From: Nitrosomonas sp. JL21 | GTDB taxonomy: Bacteria; Pseudomonadota; Gammaproteobacteria; Burkholderiales; Nitrosomonadaceae | Assembly: GCF_009833095.1 (NCBI RefSeq) | Contig: NZ_QRCB01000027.1 | Location: forward strand, 1-64,000 | Direction: 5' to 3' | DNA: 64,000 bases | Shown: positions 49,319-58,919 of the stretch, piece by piece | Layout of the letters: each line of letters starts with the position of its first letter | Numbering within the stretch: position 1 is the first letter of the stretch | Made by a program: the position numbers and the translations under genes | Notes under the pieces: model-generated | Database searches by the model: none | Seen by the model: the letters and a program-made list of their open reading frames with translations, nothing else | What the model was told of the DNA's origin: nothing

Positions 49319-49645
49319 AGAATTTAGTTTTCTGATTAAGCTATTGCTTTTTTTGTGGTTTCTTGGTATGCAGAAACTGAATGCCGGTGCGATCAATTTC
49401 TACAATGGGCGTGAATTGGTGCAATTTTCCTGATTTACCAATCGTGCAGTTATCCACAGAATCATTGTAGCACGCTGATATATCGTCATTTGTTTACTTG
49501 ATGAGATGCAATACGAGGATATATGGGTTTTTAAAGGTAGAGGAGTGAAAGCAGGTTAGCCGTTCGTAGTATAAAAATATCAGGCCAAAGGTCAAATAAG
49601 CGTTTGCATGATTACGGATTGACAACTAAGCATCGATCATCCACG
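49319..49645. other. Intergenic region between allophanate hydrolase and porin genes
   Basis: No gene is visible in these 327 bases. They contain one perfect DnaA-box-like nonamer TTATCCACA at 49450-49458. The region presumably carries the porin promoter (leftward) and the end of the guanidine operon transcript; no clear terminator was identified. Confidence 0.35.
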
Positions 49646-51463
49646 TCAGGTGTCTCGCTGTTGCCGTAAATAATTGCGCCATCCGCCTAAATGGCTGATA
49701 TCTTCCGCTGCGCCGATCGCATGATGTTCGCACAGAAAGCCCTGGACCGTCTCACCGCTTGCCAAGCTCAACGTTCCGATTCCCAGTGGGGCGGGAATGC
49801 TGGCGATCAAGCTGCCTAATTCTCGCAGGGGTAACTCCCAGACTTCAACTTCGATTGCACAGCCTACTTGGCCAGGGTATACGCGAATCAAACCGGGGCG
49901 CCGCGGCGGGCCGCCCGGTAATGCATATAGCCGGTATTCGGGCGATGTGGTTGTACTGGCGATCAATCGGCCATGTCGGCTGGTCAATTGCCCATTCAAG
50001 GGCAAGCCGGATAAATGTGCGCCGCAGACCGCGATGCGTACCTGACCGGAATGCGATGCCGCAGAAAAATGCGCAGTGGCTGGAAATGGAATTCCGGTTG
50101 CCCCGAGCGGCAGGGAATACGCCTGCTGCAAGCGATGGGCCAGATGCAGCAACGGTTCATCCTGATGCGCTGGTGCAACCAATGTGATGCCAAATGGCAA
50201 TCCATCCTGCTGAAAACCAGCCGGTACCGCGACCGCTGAATAATCTAGCAAATTCATGAAGTTAGTGTAATAGCCCAGATTGGTGTTGAGGCGGATGGGA
50301 TCGTGCTGCAGCGCTTGAATGGTATAGATGGTTCCAGCGGTCGGGGTCAGCAGGCAGTCGATCATTGCCCACACTTGATTCGCCTGCCGTGCGATGTCGC
50401 GTAATTGATAAAAACCGTTGAAAGCATCGACCGCGGTATGTTGTTTGGCTGAGGCGATGATTTCCCGTACTGGCGAAATGACTTGGTTGTCGTGCCGATC
50501 AAAAAAGGGTTGAATGGCCGCATATCGTTCCGCAACCCACGGACCTTCATACAGAAGCCGTGCTGCTTGCAGAAACGGCTCGAAATCGATGTCGATGATT
50601 TCTCCGCCGAGTGCTTCAATCTGAGCGATTGCTTCTTTAAATAATCGTTCACTGTCGTGGTTGCCGAAAAAATTCAATTGCTGCGGACGCGGTATGCCGA
50701 CGCGAAAATGCGCTGCATTGCCGAAATCAAAACCATGGCCTTCTCTGTCGCGGGAATAGCTATCTTCCTGCTCAAAACCAGCAGCGACCTCAAGAATGCG
50801 AGCTGCATCGGTTGCCGTATGCGTGAAAATGGATATTGTATCGAGGGAGCGGCAAGCCGAGACCATACCGATGGATGAAAACCATCCTTTAGTGGGCTTG
50901 TAGCCGATCAGGTTGTTGAACGCGGCGGGTACTCGGCCTGAGCCTGCAGTATCGGTGCCCAGGCTGAAACATACCTGCCCTTGGGCGACGGCCACGGCAG
51001 AACCTGAACTTGACCCTCCGGAAATATATGCAGGATCAAATGCGTTGCGGCAGACGCCATATGGAGACCGGGTGCCATTCAAGCCGGTAGCGAACTGATC
51101 GAGATTGGTCTTGCCGACCGGAATCGCCCCGGCATCGATCAATCGTTGCACCACTGTTGCAGATCGGGCGGGGAGATAGCCAAAGGCCGGACAAGCGGCA
51201 GTCGTAGGCACATCCACCAAATCGATATTATCCTTGATCGCAAACGGCACGCCATACAATGGCAATGCTTCCATTCCGAGCACTTCGACGTTGCGGGCAT
51301 AACTTTTTAATGCCGCCAGCGGCAGGATCGAGATCCAGATGGCATTCTCGTCGTTTTGAATACTGTCATGCAGTGCTTCGACCATGTGCGTGGGCGTCAG
51401 TGTTTTAGTGGCATAGCGTTGCAGCAGCGATGGAATATCGCCCAGTGGCAGGAAATTGTCCAT
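49646..51463 (-). CDS. atzF: Allophanate hydrolase
   Basis: Cleaves allophanate to two ammonia and two CO2, the last step of the pathway. The amidase-signature domain fills about 1-450 and has the Lys-cisSer-Ser triad at K77 (VPFAIKDNID), S151 (SGGSSSGSAVAVAQG) and S175 (DTAGSGRVPA); the spacings of 74 and 24 equal those reported for AtzF. A smaller C-terminal domain (about 470-600, from VRIAVCGAHLSG) completes the 605 residues; its homologues in AtzF handle an N-carboxylated intermediate. The ATG overlaps the stop of the carboxylase gene by one base. It is the last gene of the operon. Confidence 0.95.
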   Translation of the reverse strand: MDNFLPLGDIPSLLQRYATKTLTPTHMVEALHDSIQNDENAIWISILPLAALKSYARNVEVLGMEALPLYGVPFAIKDNIDLVDVPTTAACPAFGYLPARSATVVQRLIDAGAIPVGKTNLDQFATGLNGTRSPYGVCRNAFDPAYISGGSSSGSAVAVAQGQVCFSLGTDTAGSGRVPAAFNNLIGYKPTKGWFSSIGMVSACRSLDTISIFTHTATDAARILEVAAGFEQEDSYSRDREGHGFDFGNAAHFRVGIPRPQQLNFFGNHDSERLFKEAIAQIEALGGEIIDIDFEPFLQAARLLYEGPWVAERYAAIQPFFDRHDNQVISPVREIIASAKQHTAVDAFNGFYQLRDIARQANQVWAMIDCLLTPTAGTIYTIQALQHDPIRLNTNLGYYTNFMNLLDYSAVAVPAGFQQDGLPFGITLVAPAHQDEPLLHLAHRLQQAYSLPLGATGIPFPATAHFSAASHSGQVRIAVCGAHLSGLPLNGQLTSRHGRLIASTTTSPEYRLYALPGGPPRRPGLIRVYPGQVGCAIEVEVWELPLRELGSLIASIPAPLGIGTLSLASGETVQGFLCEHHAIGAAEDISHLGGWRNYLRQQRDT

Positions 51464-54400
51464 CAGCCTTTTCCTTCCTGCATGATGAACAATACCTGGC
51501 CTGCCGAGACATAGCTTCCTTGCTGGCAGAAGAGCTGCTGTACCGTACCGGTAACCGGGGAGTCGACCGGAAATTCCATTTTCATCGATTCGATCATCAT
51601 CACCGTTTGACCTGCGCTGATCGATCCACCTTCATCAATCAGCATTTTCCAGATCGTGCCGGTCACCGGTGAGCTGATCGCGTGTGCACCGCTGGGCAGA
51701 TCCAGCTCACTTTGCGCATCGGCTTCTTCAAGCGTGTCTTCATCCACATACTGCGATTGGCCCTGAGCTTCCCAGCGCTGACGCTCGGCTTCAAATGCCG
51801 CCTGTTGCTGGGTTTTGAAAGCGGCGATGCTGGTGGCATGTTGTTGCAGATAAGCGTTATATTGCCCGAGGTTCAACGTCGTTTGCTCGGTGCGCAGTTT
51901 GAAATGCCCGCTGATGAAATCCTTGCGCAATGTCAGTAGCTCGCTTTCACTGACGGGGTAAAAACGGATCTGGTCAAAAAAGCGCAGCAGCCACGGTTGG
52001 CCGTCCTTGAAATCGGCAGTCTGGCGGTAGCGATTCCACATTTGCACGGTACGGCCGACGAATTGATAGCCTCCCGGGCCTTCCATGCCATAGACGCATA
52101 AATAAGCGCCGCCGATGCCGACGGCATTTTCCGGCGTCCAGGTGCGAGCCGGATTGTATTTGGTCGTGACCAGCCGGTGGCGCGGATCCAGCGGCGTTGC
52201 TACCGGTGCGCCGAGATAAACATCCCCGAGTCCCATGACTAGGTAGCTGGCTGAAAATACAATGTGCCGGACGTCTTCGATGCTTTCCAGTCCATTGATG
52301 CGGCGGATGAATTCGATATTGCTTGGGCACCACGGCGCATCGCTGCGCACCGATTGCATGTACTTGTCGATTGCCTGCCGTGTTGCGGCATCATCCCAGG
52401 ATAGGGGGAGATGAATGATGCGGGAAGGCACTTCCATGTCATCGATGGCAGGCAATTGGCTTTCCGCGGCAATCAACAGCTTGAGCAGATGATCACGGGT
52501 AATGCTGAGCGAGTCAAAATGGATCTGCAGCGAACGGATCCCCGGCGTCAAGTCGATAATGCCGTGCAATTCACCGTGATCGATGCGTTGCTGCAGCCAG
52601 ATCATCAACGCATGCGCGCGAAAGCGCAGGTTCAGATCGAGAACCGGAGGGCCATACTCGATCAATAGATAATGATCGCCCGATTGCCGGTAAGTCACTT
52701 CTACCTGGGCATTGTTCGCCGCAATGCGATGCAATACAGGATCTTGCAAGGGCGCCGGATGTATATTGATGAGCGGTTCGCGATCTGCTTGCAACCGTTC
52801 AATCCATTGGTTCTGTTGTTTCTCGAGGCCGGGCGCCGGCTCAGCCGGTATCGCATGGAAACGGATGCTGTCGCCCGGTCTGAGCTGGCCGATTTTCCAC
52901 AATTCAGCCTGGATGATCGTGACCGGGCAGACGAATCCACCCAGGCTGGGGCCATCCGGGCCGAGGATGATCGGCATGTCGCCGGTGAAATCGACTGCGC
53001 CGACGGCATAGGCATTGTCGTGAATATTAGAAGGGTGCAGCCCGGCTTCGCCGCCGTCAGTTCGTGCCCATTGCGGTTTCGGGCCGATCAGGCGCACGCC
53101 GGTGCGGCTGGAATTGTGATGCACTTTCCAATCAGCCGCAAAGAATTGCTCGATATCGGCTGCAGTGAAGAAATCCGGCGCGCCATGCGGCCCGTACAAT
53201 ACGGCGATTTCCCATTGATGGGAGTAATTCGGAATCAACGGCTGCGGCAGTTGCTGGGATACAAATGTTAAAGTAGCAGACACGGGCTCGACATGCAGTA
53301 CGTCACCGGCGCGCAGCACGCGGCCTGCGTGGCCGCCGAATTGACCGAGCGTGAAGGTGGATTTGCTGCCGAGATAGTCGGGTACCTGAAAGCCGCCGTG
53401 CACTGCCAGATAAGCCCGGCTACCGGCTTGATCGATTTTGCCGAACTGCAGCAATGACCCTGCTGTGACGCGATGCGATCGCCACTGCGCCAACGGTTCA
53501 CTGTCCAGTAATACTTCCATCGGCGCGCCGCAGATCGCAATGATGCTGTCGCAATTGAAGCGCAGCGTGGGGCCGGCCAGAGTGATTTCCAGTCCGGCAC
53601 ACGCCGGGGTATTATTCACCAATCGATTGGCAAGGCGGAAGGCCAGGCTGTCCATCGGTCCGGAGGGCGGTACACCGATGTTCCAATAGCCGGTGCGCCC
53701 GGGATAATCCTGGATCATGGTCTGGACACCGGCGCTCAGAACGTCAACCGTGTTAGGGTGATAATGGAAGCCATTCAGAAACTGCGTAGTCGATTGTCCG
53801 TTGCGGAAGGTCGTGCTGTGCAGAATCTGCTTCAGATAGTCGAGATTGGTTTCGATGCCATGCAGCGAGGTCTGATCCAGCGCGCTGATCAATCGGGAGA
53901 TGGCCGTATCGCGATCCGGTGCATGCACGATGATTTTTGCCAGCATTGGATCGTAAAAAGCAGACACATCAATGCCTCGCTCGATCCACGTTTCAACGCG
54001 CGCATCGGCAGAAAATTCCGCTGCGGTCAGGGTGCCGCTCGACGGCTGAAAATCCTTGGCGGGATTTTCAGCATACACGCGAACCTGGATCGAAGCGCCT
54101 TGAGACGTGACCGGTGCCGCATCGAGATTCATGAGATCCCCGGCAGCCTGCCGCACCATCCACTCGACCAGATCGACGCCGGTGACTTCTTCCGTGACGC
54201 CATGTTCGACCTGCAAGCGCGTGTTGACTTCGAGGAAATAGAATTGACCGGTGGCGGCGTCGAAAATAAATTCAACCGTGCCTGCAGACTGATAATTCAC
54301 CGCCTTACCCAAACGTACTGCGGTCTCCAGCAATGCCTGGCGCAGCGGCGGTGCAAGATTAGGGGCGGGGGTTTCCTCGATGACTTTCTGATTGCGCCGC

Positions 54401-55095
54401 TGCATCGAGCAATCGCGCTCGCCCAGTGCGACGACATGACCCTGACCATCGCCGAAAATCTGCACTTCGATATGCCGCGCCTGAGAAACATATTTTTCCA
54501 GAAACAGGCCGGCATCCTTGAAATTATTCTGCGCCAGCGTTTTGACCGACTCATAGGCGCCGGTCAATTCTTCCTGATTCCAGCACAACCGCATGCCGAT
54601 TCCACCGCCGCCGGCAGTGCTTTTCAACATGACCGGATAACCGATATGTTTGGCCTGATGACAAGCCGCGTCAAGATTCTCCAGTAGCTCACTTCCCGGC
54701 AGCAGTGGCACCTGATTTTCCAGCGCTATCGCGCGGGCAGTGTGCTTCAAGCCGAACGCGCGCATTTGCTGCGGCGTCGGGCCGATGAATGAGATGCCAT
54801 GCGCGGCGCATTGCTCGGCAAAATCAGCTTTCTCGCTGAGAAAGCCGTAGCCGGGATGGATCGCTTGCGCGCCCGACTGACGCGCAACACCGAGAATTTT
54901 ATCGGTGTTCAAATAACTGTCAGCCGCAACGCCGCTGCCGATGCAATACGCCTCATCGGCGTCGACCACATGCCGCGATAGCGCATCGGCTTCGGTATAG
55001 ACGGCGATGCTGCGTATTCCCATGCGCCGCAATGTGCGAATGATGCGGCAGGCAATGGCGCCACGGTTGGCGATCAGGATGGTATGAAATATCAT
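51463..55095 (-). CDS. Guanidine carboxylase (urea carboxylase family), biotin-dependent
   Basis: Single-chain ATP- and biotin-dependent carboxylase of 1210 residues. Domains in order: biotin carboxylase (about 1-450, with LIANRGAIACRIIRT, the ATP-grasp GGGGIGM loop and FLEVNTRLQVEHGVTE), AHS2/KipA-like (about 465-760), AHS1/KipI-like (about 790-1060), linker, and a biotinyl domain with IESMKMEF (modified Lys near 1172). Pipelines call this urea carboxylase. The guanidine-I riboswitch and the two DUF1989 partners in the same operon point to guanidine as substrate, giving carboxyguanidine. Activity on urea is not excluded. ATG 55095 follows GGAGAAGGAG; an in-frame upstream start lacks a site. 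A 202-base gap separates it from the upstream deiminase gene. Confidence 0.88.
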   Translation of the reverse strand: MIFHTILIANRGAIACRIIRTLRRMGIRSIAVYTEADALSRHVVDADEAYCIGSGVAADSYLNTDKILGVARQSGAQAIHPGYGFLSEKADFAEQCAAHGISFIGPTPQQMRAFGLKHTARAIALENQVPLLPGSELLENLDAACHQAKHIGYPVMLKSTAGGGGIGMRLCWNQEELTGAYESVKTLAQNNFKDAGLFLEKYVSQARHIEVQIFGDGQGHVVALGERDCSMQRRNQKVIEETPAPNLAPPLRQALLETAVRLGKAVNYQSAGTVEFIFDAATGQFYFLEVNTRLQVEHGVTEEVTGVDLVEWMVRQAAGDLMNLDAAPVTSQGASIQVRVYAENPAKDFQPSSGTLTAAEFSADARVETWIERGIDVSAFYDPMLAKIIVHAPDRDTAISRLISALDQTSLHGIETNLDYLKQILHSTTFRNGQSTTQFLNGFHYHPNTVDVLSAGVQTMIQDYPGRTGYWNIGVPPSGPMDSLAFRLANRLVNNTPACAGLEITLAGPTLRFNCDSIIAICGAPMEVLLDSEPLAQWRSHRVTAGSLLQFGKIDQAGSRAYLAVHGGFQVPDYLGSKSTFTLGQFGGHAGRVLRAGDVLHVEPVSATLTFVSQQLPQPLIPNYSHQWEIAVLYGPHGAPDFFTAADIEQFFAADWKVHHNSSRTGVRLIGPKPQWARTDGGEAGLHPSNIHDNAYAVGAVDFTGDMPIILGPDGPSLGGFVCPVTIIQAELWKIGQLRPGDSIRFHAIPAEPAPGLEKQQNQWIERLQADREPLINIHPAPLQDPVLHRIAANNAQVEVTYRQSGDHYLLIEYGPPVLDLNLRFRAHALMIWLQQRIDHGELHGIIDLTPGIRSLQIHFDSLSITRDHLLKLLIAAESQLPAIDDMEVPSRIIHLPLSWDDAATRQAIDKYMQSVRSDAPWCPSNIEFIRRINGLESIEDVRHIVFSASYLVMGLGDVYLGAPVATPLDPRHRLVTTKYNPARTWTPENAVGIGGAYLCVYGMEGPGGYQFVGRTVQMWNRYRQTADFKDGQPWLLRFFDQIRFYPVSESELLTLRKDFISGHFKLRTEQTTLNLGQYNAYLQQHATSIAAFKTQQQAAFEAERQRWEAQGQSQYVDEDTLEEADAQSELDLPSGAHAISSPVTGTIWKMLIDEGGSISAGQTVMMIESMKMEFPVDSPVTGTVQQLFCQQGSYVSAGQVLFIMQEGKG

Positions 55096-55297
55096 GTCCT
55101 TCTCCTTCTCCTTGGAAACTCTAAAGACTACTGCGGTCATACTGCGTCGAAACCAGGCTCAGAATGCTCATTTACACTCTCTGAGCTTCATTTTTTCATC
55201 TGATTTTGCCTTGTCTGACCTCTGCGCGTTACTTTTAAGAGCTTCCATTTTGCTGAAAATTGATCCGTTGGGGAGCGAAATCGATGAGTCACAGGGG
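55096..55297 (-). other. 202-base spacer inside the guanidine operon
   Basis: The other genes in this operon touch or overlap, but this spacer does not. On the minus strand it has an imperfect hairpin CTCAGA (55172-55177 region, with TCTGAG partner nearby) and no ORF. It could be an mRNA processing or translational control site that sets the level of the large carboxylase; no T-run is present, so termination is unlikely. Confidence 0.35.
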
Positions 55298-55966
55298 TTA
55301 TTGCCGGGAATCCCAGATCAGCAGGCGAATCGGGGTAGGATTGTACGCATTGCAGGGATTGTTCAATTGCGGGCAATTCGAAATCAATACCAATACGTCC
55401 ATTTCTGCCCGCATTTCGACATATTTGCCGGGTGCCGAGATGCCGTCGACGAATTCCAGACCGCCTGCTTCAGTGACAGGCACATTCATGAAGAAATTGA
55501 TATTGCTGGGAATGTCGCGTTTGCTCATGCCCAATTGTTCGCAGTGCGAATCATGCGCCAGCGCATGCAGAAAGTTGTCGCGGCAACTGTGCATTGGAAA
55601 TTTGTCGAGCGCATAGCGGACGGTGTTGCTCTCCGCCGCGCAGGCACCGCCGAGGGTGTCATGCCGACCGCAGGTGTCGGCAGTGATTGTCAGCATCGCG
55701 TTGCCGAGATTGGAATACAGCTTGCTGCCAGTAGTCAGATACAACTTGTTTTGGGCGCGTATGGTATGGGTTGCGCTATAACGCTCAGCGGCATAGTGAG
55801 CGTTGTAGAATAATGTGTCGACCGCTTGATTGCCTTCCAGATCGACAATCCGGAAAATCTGGCCTTGACGGATGATTTGCGTCCACGGTTCACCGGCTGC
55901 GCAGATGCTATCGATCAGAGCCCGTTTGGGATCCAGTTGATCTAAATGAAGATTTTGTGTATTCAT
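55298..55966 (-). CDS. Carboxyguanidine deiminase subunit (DUF1989; formerly urea carboxylase-associated protein 2)
   Basis: DUF1989 protein of 222 residues. Recognisable family pieces are [41 protein letters not shown] with its conserved Cys, His and Asp, and [16 protein letters not shown]. Heteromeric DUF1989 pairs from guanidine operons (CgdA and CgdB) were shown to convert carboxyguanidine to allophanate, releasing ammonia. Which of the two subunits this is cannot be stated safely. Its ATG overlaps the end of the upstream paralogue by four bases (ATGA). Confidence 0.87.
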   Translation of the reverse strand: MNTQNLHLDQLDPKRALIDSICAAGEPWTQIIRQGQIFRIVDLEGNQAVDTLFYNAHYAAERYSATHTIRAQNKLYLTTGSKLYSNLGNAMLTITADTCGRHDTLGGACAAESNTVRYALDKFPMHSCRDNFLHALAHDSHCEQLGMSKRDIPSNINFFMNVPVTEAGGLEFVDGISAPGKYVEMRAEMDVLVLISNCPQLNNPCNAYNPTPIRLLIWDSRQ

Positions 55967-56688
55967 AGCGTACTCTCACAATAAAAATGTTTGGCGTTCT
56001 GTAATGCGCGCATATTTTCGGCGATTTGCAGGCACTCATTGACGGCGTCTGCAGGCGTATCGAACAATTCCAGATTAACTGCGCCAGGCTGATAAGATGG
56101 CCTGGGATCGAGCGGATGCGGCGCTGTGGACAGCACCACTAACGTGTTCATGATAAAACTCAGCTCGATCACATCGCCCGCTTTGCTGTGATTGGGATGG
56201 AACGTCAATTCACCGGCGCTGTTGGCGGTGACTTTGCTGAAAAAATTGATATTTGAAACGATATCGCGCAGCCCCAGTCCCCATTTGCCCAATTCGATCA
56301 ATAGGCCATCCAGGGCGCTGCGATACATGGCGTTGCGGTGCTCCTGATAGCGGGCAGTGCCATATTTGTGGCGAATGAGCTCGTCGTCGCTCAGGCCGCA
56401 GACGGTATCGTTCCAGCCTGCCGAGTCCGCGGTGATGCAGCAGAAAATCCGGCCCATGTCGGAATGGCAGGCATGTCCCTTGGTCAGGCGAAACGTGTGC
56501 TGAGATTTCAGCGTATCCGCCATATTGTACCGCTCGAGCTTTTCTTCCTGATTGAAGAGCAATACTGCGGCATTGGCGCCGCCATTGACATCGATCAAGC
56601 GTAATGTGGTGCCGCGCCGGACAATGCCTGACCAATGGCATCCTCCCGGTATCGATTGCTTCCAAATGATTGTATCTTGTTGATTCAT
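55963..56688 (-). CDS. Carboxyguanidine deiminase subunit (DUF1989; formerly urea carboxylase-associated protein 1)
   Basis: Paralogue of the preceding deiminase gene, 241 residues. The same fold elements appear: [45 protein letters not shown] and [16 protein letters not shown]. In place of the Cys-Gly-Arg-His-Asp stretch of the partner it has Ser-Ala-Gly-Trp-Asn-Asp, so the two chains are not equivalent and one may be mainly structural. AGGAATTC precedes the ATG and it follows the permease gene by 13 bases. Confidence 0.87.
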   Translation of the reverse strand: MNQQDTIIWKQSIPGGCHWSGIVRRGTTLRLIDVNGGANAAVLLFNQEEKLERYNMADTLKSQHTFRLTKGHACHSDMGRIFCCITADSAGWNDTVCGLSDDELIRHKYGTARYQEHRNAMYRSALDGLLIELGKWGLGLRDIVSNINFFSKVTANSAGELTFHPNHSKAGDVIELSFIMNTLVVLSTAPHPLDPRPSYQPGAVNLELFDTPADAVNECLQIAENMRALQNAKHFYCESTL

Positions 56689-56701
56689 GATGAATTCCTT
56701 T

Positions 56702-58147
56702 CTAGGATCGTTTCTTGTCGCTGATCCAATGTTGGTAAAAGATGTACAACGTGGTGATGGCTAGAATACTGCCTAAGACCAGCGGCGTCGCCCATAATTG
56801 CCACCACGGGGCATCTGCCGATATGGCATACGGGCGCGGCCACGCAATGTTGATGACTTCAAACAGCGACCACAGGAATGCCAGAATATTGATCATTAGT
56901 CCCCAGGTACCCAGTTTTAATTCACCGAGTTGGGGATTCCATCGTCCCGAAAGTCTGGCAAATAATGCAAAACCAGTCGTGAATGCGAACATCGCATAGA
57001 GGCCGCCAGTACCGAAAGCGATGATGGTGGCTACGGCGTCGTCATTGAGCCCGAAAATCAATCCGCAACCGGCCAGAAGAACGGTAAAAAGAACTGCATT
57101 GCGTGGTGTTCTGCTGGTTGTGACTCTGCTCAAAATCCCCGGCATATTGCCTTCGCGTGCCATCGAAAACACAATCCGTGAGGTGTATTTGACCATCGAG
57201 GCGCCGCAGGCCAGAAAGGCGGTCATCACGATTGCTAAAAAAGGTTTCTCAAACCAATCACCTATACTGCTGGCGATGAGCGGCGTGACGGGATCGGAGG
57301 TATGGCTCGAATGCCTCAAGGTATCATCTTCAAAAGCCAGAATCAGCGCGGCCGAATTGAATAGCACGACTGTGCCGACCACCAGCAGCGACATGAAGAT
57401 GGCGCGCGGCACCATGCGCTTGGGCTGATGGGTTTCTTCCGCTGTGGTCGAACAGGCATCGAAACCGATGAAAGCCCAGCCGGAAATCGCCAGCGCTGCC
57501 AGAAACGCGGCCATTTCACTTGGAGCGGTGCCGGTGCCCATATTTTGAAACAATGTGTCGATCGAATGATGGCGAAAGAAAAAGAATAATACCAGCGCAA
57601 CGCCGAATGATCCGACTACTTCAGCATATACACCCAGTTTGATCACGACGTTGAAGATGCTGACCGGGGCCAAATTCAGCGCTGTACATAGAAGCAAGAA
57701 TATAACCCCCCACAGCACCATGATACCGCCACCTTCATTCGGCAATCCGCTGAAGATTGCCAGCCAGAAGCCACCGGTATAGGCCGTGGTCGTGACCATG
57801 GCGATGGTGGAACAGATATAAATGACGCCGGCATAGTTTCCGGCAATCGCGCCGCCCAATTGCCGCGCCCATTTGTAAGCGCCACCGGCAATCGGAAATT
57901 GCGACGACAATTCCGCATACACCGTCGCGACCAACATTTGCATCAGCAGGCACACCGCCAGTGCGAGAAACCAACCGCCGCCAGCCACGACGGTTTGCAC
58001 GCCGATGATCGCATACAGTCCAGCCACCGGCGACACGACTGCAAAACCCAGTGTGAAACTGTGCCACACGCTCATGCTGCGGCTGAGCATATCGCCAGTC
58101 GCGGGAATATCCTGCGAAAAAATGGTTTGTTTTGGTGAATCTGACAT
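56702..58147 (-). CDS. APC-family permease, likely guanidine/nitrogen-substrate importer
   Basis: Inner-membrane transporter of the amino acid-polyamine-organocation superfamily, 481 residues and about twelve membrane segments. Typical features are SVWHSFTLGFAVVSPVAGLYAIIG (helix 1, with the G-rich bend), PIAGGAYKWARQLGG (about 80) and GWAFIGFDACSTTAEETHQPKRMVP (about 235). The family member found in urea-carboxylase operons is often annotated as a urea-carboxylase-related amino acid permease. Being the first gene after the riboswitch, it most probably imports guanidine or a guanidino compound. GGAGG lies eight bases before ATG 58147. Confidence 0.88.
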   Translation of the reverse strand: MSDSPKQTIFSQDIPATGDMLSRSMSVWHSFTLGFAVVSPVAGLYAIIGVQTVVAGGGWFLALAVCLLMQMLVATVYAELSSQFPIAGGAYKWARQLGGAIAGNYAGVIYICSTIAMVTTTAYTGGFWLAIFSGLPNEGGGIMVLWGVIFLLLCTALNLAPVSIFNVVIKLGVYAEVVGSFGVALVLFFFFRHHSIDTLFQNMGTGTAPSEMAAFLAALAISGWAFIGFDACSTTAEETHQPKRMVPRAIFMSLLVVGTVVLFNSAALILAFEDDTLRHSSHTSDPVTPLIASSIGDWFEKPFLAIVMTAFLACGASMVKYTSRIVFSMAREGNMPGILSRVTTSRTPRNAVLFTVLLAGCGLIFGLNDDAVATIIAFGTGGLYAMFAFTTGFALFARLSGRWNPQLGELKLGTWGLMINILAFLWSLFEVINIAWPRPYAISADAPWWQLWATPLVLGSILAITTLYIFYQHWISDKKRS

Positions 58148-58170
58148 AACGAGCCTCCATCCAAAAGGGT

Positions 58171-58215
58171 TTGCCGAGATTGTAATGCACATGACGTCCA
58201 TTACAGCTAATCTCC
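58171..58215 (-). promoter_or_regulatory. Hairpin downstream of the aptamer, possible expression platform
   Basis: TGTAATG and CATTACA (58181-58187 and 58199-58205 on the plus strand) form a perfect seven-pair stem. On the RNA it is extended by GAGAT from the 3' end of the aptamer pairing with ATCTC just beyond the hairpin. Formation would therefore consume the conserved GGGAGA end of the aptamer, making the two structures mutually exclusive. No U-run follows, so control at translation or by Rho is more likely than intrinsic termination. Confidence 0.5.
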
Positions 58216-58305
58216 CGGGCTTTTTTCCCTCCGTGGAGTCCCGTTATCACGAGACCGGAAACTCTTGGACCAGACACCATAACGAGAATGGCCGGAACCC
58301 TAGTT
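58208..58305 (-). ncRNA. Guanidine-I riboswitch (ykkC class, subtype 1)
   Basis: On the minus strand the leader reads with the conserved blocks of the class in order: CTAGGGTTCCGGCC (58291-58304), GGTCCAAGAG (58263-58272 region), CCGG pairing segment, ACGGGACTCCACGGAGGG and the terminal AAAAAAGCCCGGGAGA (58211-58226). These blocks and their spacing are the signature of the guanidine-I aptamer. It lies about 60 bases before the permease gene and should switch the whole operon on when free guanidinium is present. This is what distinguishes a guanidine pathway from a urea pathway here. Confidence 0.93.
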
Positions 58306-58919
58306 TCACATTGATACTACCTAAAATTTCCCTCAGCGCATTGTATGTGCTCATTTCGAAAAAGGCAATCGATCAAATAATAAATTTCTGATCCCGCTAC
58401 TATTGATAGGTTACTTAAGATTTAATAGCTGGTCCGATGCGTTGTACATGATGCGATTCGAGAATTTAGGAGTCTTGTCTGCTGCTCCACCTCCTGGCAA
58501 AGTCTGAAGGAAGCTTGGGTAATTCCTTTATTTGCTTGAATTTAAAATTGATGAGCACATGGTATTTTAATATTTTTCATTTATTATCAATTATTTATTT
58601 ATTAAAATTCTTTTGGATTGGCAGTGAATATGCATTGAAGCAGATCGGGAGATGAAGTGAGTTACTAGAGTAATTTTGTGTTTACAAGATCTTAGGATTG
58701 GTAGAGTATTGAAGGATGAATAATCGGCTAATCTGTAATAGCTGAAAATTGTTCCGTCTCAAGAATAAATAACTCTTTTTCAAAAAGTTATCGTGAATTC
58801 TTAGTATATCCATAAGCATATTTTATTGAGTGCGTCATGGTTTATAGTAAACTCTGCGTTCGCTTGATAAAATTAATTTTTTAAAAAACTTAGATTATAT
58901 TGTTAACTTAGGATTTTTC
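58306..58919. other. 614-base AT-rich divergent intergenic region
   Basis: No gene or known RNA was recognised between the riboswitch and the aminotransferase gene. The region must contain the leftward promoter of the guanidine operon near 58310-58350 and a rightward promoter for the aminotransferase; TTGAGT (58826-58831) and TAAACT (58848-58853), 16 bases apart, are candidates for the latter. The central part (about 58500-58820) is strikingly AT-rich. Confidence 0.4.

Noticed and set aside
49450-49458. Perfect DnaA box TTATCCACA as a sign of a replication origin
   Set aside because: It is a single nonamer; there is no cluster of boxes, no AT-rich unwinding element beside it and no dnaA/dnaN nearby.
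53758-54687. 309-codon open frame on the plus strand, opposite the guanidine carboxylase gene
   Set aside because: It is the mirror of a strongly conserved biotin carboxylase domain; its translation is rich in Arg, His and Gln with no recognisable motif and no ribosome site.
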